From NCBI GenBank assembly GCA_043735935.1, contig JAYTDO010000082.1:1-9666 (forward strand): a stretch of 9,666 nt of DNA, written 5' to 3'. The position numbers were made by a program, and so were the translations under genes. This document shows, piece by piece, positions 1-6,197 of the stretch. The stretch's first letter is position 1. Each line of letters starts with the position of its first letter. The notes under the pieces were generated by a model. That model did not search any database. It was given only the letters and a program-made list of their open reading frames with translations, and was not told the DNA's origin. Source of the DNA: JANLQB01 sp043735935. GTDB lineage: Bacteria > Verrucomicrobiota > Verrucomicrobiia > Chthoniobacterales > Chthoniobacteraceae.

Positions 1-56
1 TTGGCGAAATCGCGGTTGAGCAGCTTCTTGGCAACGTCCGGCGGAATGGAGTCCAT
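1..56 (-). CDS. 5' end of an unrecognised minus-strand gene, cut by the window edge
   Basis: An ATG at 56-54 opens a frame reading MDSIPPDVAKKLLNRDFA up to the window edge (18 codons). A purine-rich GAGG sits four bases upstream of the ATG, a reasonable Shine-Dalgarno. The gene points the same way as the C39-like remnant that ends at 111, with a 54-bp gap. The short stretch is charged and probably helical. It reminds me of small proteins of uncertain role in Verrucomicrobia mobile regions, but 18 residues cannot establish a family, so no function is assigned. Confidence 0.5.
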   Translation of the reverse strand, partial: MDSIPPDVAKKLLNRDFA

Positions 57-110
57 GCGCCCTCGCGGGCGTCAACCCGATATGCCTTCAGACGAAATGG
101 ACTAACCGCG

Positions 111-548
111 TCACTTCCCCCAACAAACCAACCCAAATGTTTCGGACGCAAGGTCGTGGCGGAGATTCTTCCAAGGCACCACCTTCTTACTCAAGTATGG
201 CAGCCCATTTCCCGCCACATAAATGCGGTTTGGCTTATCGCCGATGCCGTAAACAACAACCCAATGGAGTGTGTCCGCTTTTCGAGTTTTCACCAATGTG
301 ATTACTGGAAACCCACGTTCGATAGCTCCCGAAATGGCGGAATAAGTGAGACCTTTGAGGACACCCACGCCTATTCCACTACTCCGCAGCGCCGTAATGA
401 GACGAGTGTTGCTCACACCATTTTCCTCATCCGGTCCGACTCTCTTCCAGAATGCATCGATACTCGCCCTTGGCTTGAACGTGTGGAGAACCATGAGGCC
501 CGCGACAAACCCGCATGTGTAGGACTGAGTTTGTCTGTACCTGCGAAG
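111..548 (-). pseudogene. C39-like (papain-fold) cysteine peptidase domain, 5'-truncated
   Basis: The minus frame from about 548 down to the TGA at 111 encodes about 145 residues resembling bacterial C39-like peptidases. It begins with YRQTQSYTCGF, where the Cys codon at 515-513 is the expected nucleophile after the conserved Gln. It continues with a helical segment and then LHWVVVYGI, which supplies the catalytic His, followed by YVAGNGLPY, where Asn may be the third triad residue. The family cleaves or processes peptides; the substrate here is unknown. The frame stays open upstream to 857, but that part is antisense to a different plus-strand gene and contains no ATG. The only start upstream of the Cys is a TTG at 857, and the nearest internal ATG lies after the Cys. 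The natural 5' end therefore seems lost at about 549-557. The domain could still be translated as a fusion from a non-ATG start, hence moderate confidence in calling it broken. Confidence 0.55.
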
Positions 549-557
549 ATCCTCGCG

Positions 558-971
558 TTGCCATTCGGCGACGGGAAGACGCAGACCGTCACCGACGCGA
601 TCAACCGATTCCGCGACCGAGCAACCAAGGTGATGCGGACGGCGGGCACGATCCTCGGGCCTGAAGACCTGATCGTCACTCGCGAGGGCGCGGCCGGCTA
701 CCAGCTTGCGGCAACTCTGACCGTGCGTGGGGAAGTGGCGGCGCAAACGCCAATCCCGCAGAGGAGCCGTGAAGCTACGGCCGACGAACGGCAGAAGTGG
801 TTCGTCGGCCAATTGGCTGCCGGGAAGCCATTGCGCCGCGCCGACCTCGAAGACCAATTCTCGATCTCGGTTGCGACGGCGAAACGCGACCTGCTCGCGC
901 TCCGCGAGTCGGTCACTTTCGACGCCCAGAGCAAGAGCTACCGGCTCAAGAAAGGCTCGTCGCGCCGCTGA
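558..971 (+). pseudogene. 3' part of a winged-helix / DeoR-like HTH protein, 5'-truncated
   Basis: The plus frame ending in TGA at 969-971 encodes two DNA-binding-like segments. The first ends in DLIVTREGAAGYQL, resembling the closing hairpin of OmpR-type winged helices, whose earlier helices appear missing. After a linker, QKWFVGQLAAGKPLRRADLE plus ISVATAKRDLLAL looks like a DeoR-type helix-turn-helix. The tail is ESVTFDAQSKSYRLKKG. The frame is supported by a second copy at 2931-3035 minus, which differs mostly at third codon positions, the mark of a real protein. The frame is open leftwards to 156, but that part is antisense to the C39-like domain, so the true start is missing. TTG at 558 is a nominal limit only. 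It is convergent with the Fic gene, 36 bp between stop codons. Possible roles: transcriptional regulator or DNA-binding part of a larger protein. Confidence 0.5.
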
Positions 972-1007
972 TCCAGCCGTCTGTAATGGCTCGTCACTCT
1001 CTTGCCG

Positions 1008-2543
1008 TCAGGCGGCGCGCGGCGGAGGCCACACGACCTTCATCTCGCCCGCGAGGAATGCCGCGAAGGCGCGGATGTCACCCTCCACGGATGCCTTTTC
1101 GAGAGCGTGCATGTAACGCGTGCGCTCGGAGAGGCGGACGATGGTCCACGGGTAGCCCCCCGAGGCGAGCATCGCGTTCATGAGGAAGCGGCCGACGCGC
1201 CCGTTGCCGTCCATATAGGGATGGATGAACACGAAGATGAAGTGCCCGAGAACGCCGCGGACGGCGCCGCTTTGCTCCGTCTTGAGCAGGCCGAAGAGCG
1301 TCTCCATGAGATCCGGCACGGATTCGCGCGGCGGCGGGACATGTTGTGAGCCGCGGATGTAAACCGGTCCCGCGCGGTAGCCGGCGAGCGATGCCGCCGA
1401 GGCGATGCCCGCCGTCACCGACGGGCTGAACAGCGCGCGATACCAGCTCTGCAAGTCTCGATCGACGACCGTGCCGGGCGGACTGCCGGCGAAAATGTCG
1501 GCGATACTTTTCTTCACGGCTTTGAAGGCTTCGAGGTAACCCCGCGCGGCCATCGCGTTCCTCTCGCCGGCATCCCGTGGGTCGTCCGGATTCCAGTCGC
1601 CGCGGCGGATTCGTTCGATGAGTTCAGGCGTGACTTGATAGCCCTCAATCGAAAGCGAGTTGTAGGCATCGTGGACGTAGATGTCTTCGAGTTGCTCGAA
1701 GAACGCCTCGGGGGTGCGCGACGTTGGTTCCGGCTGCGGAAAAACTTCGAGCACGCGTCCACGCATCTCCGCCCACAGAGCCTGGATTCGCCCCACATGA
1801 GGCGACCGGATGATTTCGCTCGCAGGGAGGAATGTTTTAGCCTCGGGGAACGGGTTCGTCGGCACGACATCGAATCCCGCCGCTTTCATATCGCCGACGA
1901 TTTGTTCCGCTTCTTTCTCAAGTCCCATGCGCCGGTAGGCGCCGGCGATGCGGTTGGCCGCCGCCACGATGCTGAGTTCGAGCAGCACGCGCGATACTTC
2001 GCTGACGCGCACCGTCCGCAGCGCCAACTCCGCATTCAGTGGAGAACTCTCGAAGTAGCGCGGAGCCACGCGGCAGAGAGCAACCGCGAGCGGCATGATC
2101 AGGACGCCGTGGCGCCGCTCGCGCTGGGCGGGGAGATTCTTCGCGTCGGCATACGTGAGGATCGAGGTGCTGTTCGGGAGGTCCACCGTGCCGGTCCCGC
2201 CGCCACCCGTGATGACGATGAGTTGCTTTGGGCTTTGCGTCGCATCGACCCACAAATCGAGTGAGACTTCCGCCGAAAGGCAGTAATCCTCCCCGAAGCG
2301 GTCGCCGAGATAAGCGCTCATGAACTCCCAAAAGGCTCCTTGCCAGACCGTGGTATCGCCGGGTTTCTCCTGCGGTCGCGCGAGAAGATACCATCCTTTG
2401 ATCACATCCGTCAGAAACTCGCTTTTGAGCAGAATCTCGCGGTGCTTGCGTGGGAGGTCCCCCGAACGGATCACATGCCCACGCGCAACCTTCTTGGCCG
2501 CAGCGAGCGCCTCAGCAAGGCGGGTATGGAGCGGAGTTGCCAT
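1008..2543 (-). CDS. Fic family protein with AbiEi-like N-terminal DNA-binding domain
   Basis: This 511-aa protein has the full Fic motif HPYMDGNGRVGR at residues 441-452. That motif supports transfer of a nucleotide-derived group, usually AMP, from ATP to a hydroxyl side chain of a target protein. SLSIEG at 296-301 fits the inhibitory-helix motif [S/T]xxxE[G/N] placed N-terminal to the Fic core. Its Glu300 would restrain ATP binding, so the enzyme is expected to be self-inhibited. Residues about 1-60 (RGHVIRSGDLPRKHREILL ... LTDVIKGWYLL) resemble the winged helix of AbiEi-type antitoxins, and residues 60-235 also look AbiEi-like. The length matches a widespread Fic family of about 500 aa. 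The ATG at 2543 is preceded by AAGG seven bases upstream, which supports this start. No frameshift or missing catalytic residue is seen. Four 23-bp repeats end 14 bp before the start, which suggests autoregulation. The target is unknown; a stress, toxin or defence role is inference. Confidence 0.93.
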   Translation of the reverse strand: MATPLHTRLAEALAAAKKVARGHVIRSGDLPRKHREILLKSEFLTDVIKGWYLLARPQEKPGDTTVWQGAFWEFMSAYLGDRFGEDYCLSAEVSLDLWVDATQSPKQLIVITGGGGTGTVDLPNSTSILTYADAKNLPAQRERRHGVLIMPLAVALCRVAPRYFESSPLNAELALRTVRVSEVSRVLLELSIVAAANRIAGAYRRMGLEKEAEQIVGDMKAAGFDVVPTNPFPEAKTFLPASEIIRSPHVGRIQALWAEMRGRVLEVFPQPEPTSRTPEAFFEQLEDIYVHDAYNSLSIEGYQVTPELIERIRRGDWNPDDPRDAGERNAMAARGYLEAFKAVKKSIADIFAGSPPGTVVDRDLQSWYRALFSPSVTAGIASAASLAGYRAGPVYIRGSQHVPPPRESVPDLMETLFGLLKTEQSGAVRGVLGHFIFVFIHPYMDGNGRVGRFLMNAMLASGGYPWTIVRLSERTRYMHALEKASVEGDIRAFAAFLAGEMKVVWPPPRAA

Positions 2544-2557
2544 CCGACAGCCTTGTT

Positions 2558-2649
2558 CGACTTTGGATTTCGGTCAAATCAAACTTTAGGATGATGTGGA
2601 GCGCGACTTTGCTTTCGTGTAATATCCGACTTTGTAATTGCGTCGAAAG
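2558..2649 (-). repeat. Four tandem 23-bp imperfect repeats upstream of the Fic gene (candidate operator array)
   Basis: Read in the Fic direction, four consecutive units occupy 2649-2627, 2626-2604, 2603-2581 and 2580-2558. Three of them end in CAAAGTCG; the third ends in TAAAGTTT. In all four, AC is found at unit positions 7-8, A at 12 and AAAGT at 17-21. Plus-strand ACTTT therefore recurs at 2560, 2583, 2606 and 2629, exactly 23 bp apart. The units nearest to and farthest from the gene match at 16 of 23 positions. A weaker fifth unit may lie at 2672-2650, ending TAGAGTAG. All units point the same way. A poor -10-like TATTAC (2624-2619) lies inside the array, so a bound protein could block transcription. 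The natural candidate binder is the Fic protein's own winged helix; this is inference. Confidence 0.7.
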
Positions 2650-2680
2650 CTACTCTATGGACGCCATCTCAGCGAGATTT

Positions 2681-2702
2681 CGTCATAAAATCGTCATAAA
2701 AT
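2681..2702. repeat. Two perfect tandem copies of the 11-bp unit CGTCATAAAAT
   Basis: CGTCATAAAAT at 2681-2691 is repeated without gap at 2692-2702. The unit is about one helical turn, so both copies would face the same side of DNA. It lies in an AT-rich stretch between the 23-bp array and the tRNA fragment, 44 bp from the latter. It may be a protein-binding site linked to recombination (an arm-type site) or to Fic regulation, or it may be chance slippage. Confidence 0.6.
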
Positions 2703-2745
2703 CGCACTTGTCATTCGTAAGTATCTGGTAATCAAACAAACTTAC

Positions 2746-2773
2746 TCGGGTTCGAATCCCGTTAGGGTCACCA
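2746..2773 (+). other. tRNA 3'-end fragment (T arm, acceptor 3' strand, CCA): candidate integration attachment site
   Basis: TCGGG-TTCGAAT-CCCGT (2746-2762) forms a T arm with the canonical TTCGAAT loop and four C:G pairs; the outermost pair is a T:T mismatch. It is followed by a seven-base acceptor strand TAGGGTC (2763-2769), discriminator A (2770) and CCA (2771-2773). A complete tRNA would need GACCCTA about 70-90 bases upstream plus D and anticodon arms. None is present. Such 3' remnants are typical where an integrase has recombined at a tRNA gene: one junction keeps the full tRNA and the other keeps only the 3' core. The orientation implies the element lies to the left and the full tRNA sits beyond the left window edge. 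The isoacceptor cannot be named without the anticodon. Confidence 0.75.
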
Positions 2774-3107
2774 GTATTTATGCAGGTTCCCGGCTGATCG
2801 CGCGGCTCTTGTGGGAAAAAATGTGGCACTGGATTTGGGAAGGCACGCGCGATAGCGAGCGCCCGAGCGGAAATCGAGAGTGCAGGCAGTTGGTGAAACT
2901 GCCGGTTTCCCGCGATCGGCCCGAGCGCGCTCGTTTCAGCCGACAGGTCTTGGACGCCGGATCGAAAGTGACCGACTCCCGGAACAATAACAGGTCGCGC
3001 TTCGCCGTAGCGACTGAGATCTAGAATCGCTCGTCTAAGGTCAGGCAAGTCTCGCAGTGTTGACCAACGCCCGCTGAGCCGCTCTCTTGCATTCTCCCCA
3101 CCGTAAA
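2774..3107. other. Gene-free stretch between the tRNA fragment and the PSD1-family gene
   Basis: No intact coding region is convincing here. The stretch holds the broken HTH copy at 2931-3035, a 7-bp-stem hairpin at 2884-2902 (GGCAGTT/AACTGCC, no T tract), and a perfect 12-bp palindrome CGAGCGCGCTCG at 2922-2933. The last 70 bases before 3108 should carry the promoter and leader of the downstream gene, but I see no clear -35/-10 pair or Shine-Dalgarno. Overlapping minus-strand frames include GDPNGIRTRV, the usual false translation across a tRNA 3' end. Confidence 0.6.
2931..3035 (-). pseudogene. Broken second copy of the HTH gene's 3' end, with an in-frame TAG
   Basis: Read on the minus strand, this gives LTLDERF, then a stop codon at 3023-3021, then ISVATAKRDLLLFRESVTFD and a tail SKTCRLKR. 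It aligns without gaps to the plus-strand HTH remnant at 858-953. Over 32 codons 24 residues are identical, and one codon is TAG where the other copy has TCG (Ser). Many codons differ only at the third base (for example TCG/TCA, GTT/GTC, GCG/GCT), so the two diverged as functional paralogues before this one was broken. Homology fades at both ends and no full-length gene surrounds it. It lies in the opposite orientation to the other copy, and both point toward the Fic gene. It is on the chromosomal side of the tRNA fragment. Confidence 0.65.
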
Positions 3108-6100
3108 ATGCAACCAAGGCTCACCCTGCTCGGTTTCTCGCTTGCTGCCGCGCTCGTTGTCGACGCGCAAGGGGCGCCGCTTCTGTTCAATCGCGACATC
3201 CGACCGATCCTCTCGGACAAATGCTTTTTCTGCCACGGGCCGGACCCGAAGAAGCGCGACTCGGGACTGCGGCTCGACATCCGCGAGGAGACGCTCAAGG
3301 AGCGCGACGGGATCTTTCCGATCGTGCCGGGCAAGCCGGACGAGAGCGACCTGTGCGTGCGCATCGCCAGCCACGACCGGGACGAACAGATGCCGCCGCC
3401 GAAATCGAAACTGACGCCGCTCACCCCGGTTCAGATCGCGACTCTGCGGCAGTGGATCGCGGAAGGTGCGCCCTACGAAAAGCACTGGGCTTTCAATTCC
3501 CTACAGTCCAGCGCGGTGCCGGATATCGACGTGCTGGTTGCAAAAGGCCTCACCGAGCGGGCAATCACACCGCAGCCGGAGGCCGACCGAAACACGCTCA
3601 TCCGCCGCGTGAGCTTCGACATCACGGGGCTGCCGCCGACGCCGGCGGAGGTTCAGGCATTCTTGAAAGACGATGCGCCGGATGCTTACGAGAAACTGGT
3701 GGACCGTTTGCTCGCCTCACCGCGCTACGGCGAACGCATGGCGGTCGATTGGCTGGATATTTCGCGCTACGCGGACAGCTACGGCTTTCAGGTGGATCGA
3801 GAGCGCGACGTGTGGCCGTGGCGCGACTGGGTGATCAAGGCCTTCAACGAAAACCTGTCGTTCGACAAGTTCATCACCTGGCAGCTTGCCGGCGATCTGC
3901 TGCCAAATCCGACCGACGAGCAAATTCTCGCGACGGCTTTCAATCGGCTCCACCAGCAGGAGAGCGAAGGGGGCAGCGTGGAGGAGGAATACCGCGTGGA
4001 ATACGTGGCCGACCGCGTGCAGACGTTCTCAACGGCGTTCCTCGGGCTGACCTTCGAGTGCGCGCGCTGCCACGATCACAAGTTCGATCCGCTCACGCAG
4101 AAAGAATACTACCAGTTCTTTTCGATGTTTCAGAACATCGACGAGGCCGGGCTGTATTCCTTTTTCACCACATCGCCGCCTACACCCACGCTCGGGCTCG
4201 CCGACGACGCGACGAAACAGCGCCTCGCCGAGCTCGAGGCGAAGGCTGCCGAGGAGGAGAGAAAGCTCGCCGCCTTTCGCGGTACGACGAGCGGTGCTTT
4301 GACCGGATGGCTCGCATCGCGTCCCTCCGCGGTGAGCCTGGCGGGCGAGATCGCGGGTTACGGATTCGAGTCCTTGGAAAGCGGGAAACTTTCGAACTGG
4401 ATGGATGACAAGCAGCCGGCATCGCTCCACGGCGGGAACAAGCTGGTGCCGGGGAAGGTCGGCAATGCCGTGGAGTTCACCGGCGACGATCCGGTCGATC
4501 TGAGCATCGGCAACTTTCACCGCAACGAGCCGTTCAGCGTTTCGCTTTGGCTGAAGACGCCGGACAAAAAGGATCGCGCCGTTGTTTTCCACCGCTCGCG
4601 CGCGTGGACGGATGCGGCCAGCCGCGGCTACGAACTGCTGATCGAGGACGGCAAACTCAAATGGTCGCTGATCCATTTCTGGCCGGGCAACGCGATCTCG
4701 ATCCGCGCTACAGCGAAGGTGCCGCTGAACACTTGGACTCACGTCGTCGTGACCAGCGATGGCAGCAGCCGCGCCGCGGGGCTGAGGCTTTACGTCGATG
4801 GCAAGCTTGCGAACGCCGACGTGATCAAAGACGCGCTGACCCGCGAAATCACTGGCGGCGGTGGCGACAACATCTCGCTCGGCGAACGCTTCCGCGACCG
4901 GGGATTCAAGGGCGGGGCGATCGACCAGTTCCGCGTCTTCGGCCGCGAACTCACGCCGCTCGAAGCGCTCGCGACAATGGACGAAGCCGCCGCCAACGCC
5001 GCGCTGGCGAAAGCCGACGCGAACACGTTGCGCGACTACTTTCTCGCGACCGCCGACTCAGATTTCGCGAAGCAGCTCGACGCATTGAAGGCGGCGCGCG
5101 CCGAGGTGGTGAAAGCCGCCGACGGCATCAAGGAGATCATGGTGATGCGCGAGCTGCCGCAGCCGAAGAAGGCGTTCACACTCGTTCGCGGCCAATACGA
5201 TCAACACCGCGACGAGGTCGGCGCCGGCACACCCGCCGCACTTTCGCCGTTCCCAAAAGACGCGCCGAAGAACCGTCTCGGTCTCGCCCTCTGGCTCACC
5301 GATCCGCAGCAGCCGCTCACGGCCCGGGTGCTTGTGAATCGTTTCTGGCAAAGCATCTTCGGCCGCGGGCTGGTCAAGACGGCCGAGGATTTTGGCAGCC
5401 AGGGCGCGCCGCCGGTTTATCCCGAGGTGCTCGATTGGCTCGCACTGCGATTCATTCAGAGCGGCTGGGATACGAAGGCGCTCATCAAGACGATCGTGGT
5501 GAGCAAAACCTACCGCCAGCGCAGCATCGGGGACGCGAAGCTGATGGCCGATGATCCCGACAACGAACTGCTCGCACGCGGGCCGAGGTTCCGCCTGTCC
5601 GCCGAGATGATCCGGGACAACGCGCTCGCCGCGTCCGGCCTGCTGAGCGAGCGGATCGGCGGCGCGCCGGTGAATCCTTACGAAATGAGCGAGTCTTTCA
5701 AGCCCGCCACGCCGAGCGGCGGCGACGGCGTTTATCGACGCAGCGTTTACACGAACTGGCGGCGCACTGGCCCGCCGCCGGCGATGATCGCCTTTGACGC
5801 GCCGCGCCGCGCTGTCTGCTCGGCCAAGCGCGAACGAACCGAGTCGCCGCTTCAGGCGCTGATCCTCTTGAACGGAACGCAATACGTGGAGGCCGCGCGC
5901 GTGCTCGGCGAGAAGCTGCACCGTGAGTCGAAAGGCGATGTCGCCGGGATGATCGAGCAGGGTTTCCTCCGCTGTCTCAGCCGCCCGCCGGATGCGCGCG
6001 AACGCGACATCACCACGCAGCTTTACCGCGAGCAGCTCGCCTATTTCCAAAGCAAACCCGACGAAGCTGCCGCGCTGCTCAAGACCGGCGCCGCGAAGCC

Positions 6101-6191
6101 GCCCGGCGACATTTCTGCCCCTGAAGCCGCCGCCGCCGCGGTGCTCGCTCAGGCCTTGATGAACCACGACGCCTGCGTCGTGAAACGCTGA
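3108..6191 (+). CDS. Exported PSCyt1/PSCyt2 (DUF1549) - LamG - PSD1 (DUF1553) protein
   Basis: ATG at 3108 gives 1027 aa starting with a Sec signal peptide (MQPRLTLLGFSLAAALVVDA). A TTG at 3087 in frame would add seven residues and is less likely; neither start has a clear Shine-Dalgarno. In ATG numbering, PSCyt1 occupies about 26-95 with the heme motif CFFCH at 39-43. PSCyt2/DUF1549 spans about 135-345 (RRVSFDITGLPPTPAEV) and ends with a second CxxCH, CARCHDHKFDP, at 318-322. A short charged helical segment (about 370-395) follows. A LamG/concanavalin-like domain lies at about 415-620 (SVSLWLKTP, WTHVVVTSDG, LRLYVDG, IDQFRVFGRELT). PSD1/DUF1553 spans about 720-1000 (LTARVLVNRFWQSIFGRGLV). 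The family is abundant in Planctomycetota and Verrucomicrobiota and is proposed, not proven, to act in periplasmic redox or polysaccharide use. LamG suggests carbohydrate or surface binding. It forms an operon with the DUF1501 gene 6 bp downstream. Confidence 0.93.
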   Translation: MQPRLTLLGFSLAAALVVDAQGAPLLFNRDIRPILSDKCFFCHGPDPKKRDSGLRLDIREETLKERDGIFPIVPGKPDESDLCVRIASHDRDEQMPPPKSKLTPLTPVQIATLRQWIAEGAPYEKHWAFNSLQSSAVPDIDVLVAKGLTERAITPQPEADRNTLIRRVSFDITGLPPTPAEVQAFLKDDAPDAYEKLVDRLLASPRYGERMAVDWLDISRYADSYGFQVDRERDVWPWRDWVIKAFNENLSFDKFITWQLAGDLLPNPTDEQILATAFNRLHQQESEGGSVEEEYRVEYVADRVQTFSTAFLGLTFECARCHDHKFDPLTQKEYYQFFSMFQNIDEAGLYSFFTTSPPTPTLGLADDATKQRLAELEAKAAEEERKLAAFRGTTSGALTGWLASRPSAVSLAGEIAGYGFESLESGKLSNWMDDKQPASLHGGNKLVPGKVGNAVEFTGDDPVDLSIGNFHRNEPFSVSLWLKTPDKKDRAVVFHRSRAWTDAASRGYELLIEDGKLKWSLIHFWPGNAISIRATAKVPLNTWTHVVVTSDGSSRAAGLRLYVDGKLANADVIKDALTREITGGGGDNISLGERFRDRGFKGGAIDQFRVFGRELTPLEALATMDEAAANAALAKADANTLRDYFLATADSDFAKQLDALKAARAEVVKAADGIKEIMVMRELPQPKKAFTLVRGQYDQHRDEVGAGTPAALSPFPKDAPKNRLGLALWLTDPQQPLTARVLVNRFWQSIFGRGLVKTAEDFGSQGAPPVYPEVLDWLALRFIQSGWDTKALIKTIVVSKTYRQRSIGDAKLMADDPDNELLARGPRFRLSAEMIRDNALAASGLLSERIGGAPVNPYEMSESFKPATPSGGDGVYRRSVYTNWRRTGPPPAMIAFDAPRRAVCSAKRERTESPLQALILLNGTQYVEAARVLGEKLHRESKGDVAGMIEQGFLRCLSRPPDARERDITTQLYREQLAYFQSKPDEAAALLKTGAAKPPGDISAPEAAAAAVLAQALMNHDACVVKR

Positions 6192-6197
6192 ACCGCC

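Noticed and set aside
156..554. The first 133 codons of the plus-strand frame that continues into the HTH remnant
   Set aside because: This part is antisense to the C39-like domain, which has recognisable Cys, His and Asn motifs. The plus translation shows no family features.
2558..2672. The 23-bp array read as a small CRISPR
   Set aside because: The units abut without spacers, are only partly conserved, and no cas gene is present. An operator or iteron array fits better.
2729..2744. AATCAAACAAACTTA-like stretch as an IHF site beside the attachment scar
   Set aside because: The spacing between AATCAA and TTA is one base too long for the consensus, and a single near-match in AT-rich DNA is weak evidence.
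2698..2773. A complete tRNA gene ending in CCA at 2773
   Set aside because: No GACCCTA acceptor strand, D arm or anticodon arm is found upstream; only the T arm and the acceptor 3' strand are present.
2884..2902. Hairpin GGCAGTT/AACTGCC as a possible terminator
   Set aside because: The stem is only 7 bp and no T-rich tract follows on either strand. No intact gene ends nearby.
2683..3117. A 144-codon minus-strand frame containing GDPNGIRTRV
   Set aside because: That peptide is the well-known false translation across the antisense of a tRNA 3' end. The rest of the frame overlaps the broken HTH copy in another frame, so it is not a gene.
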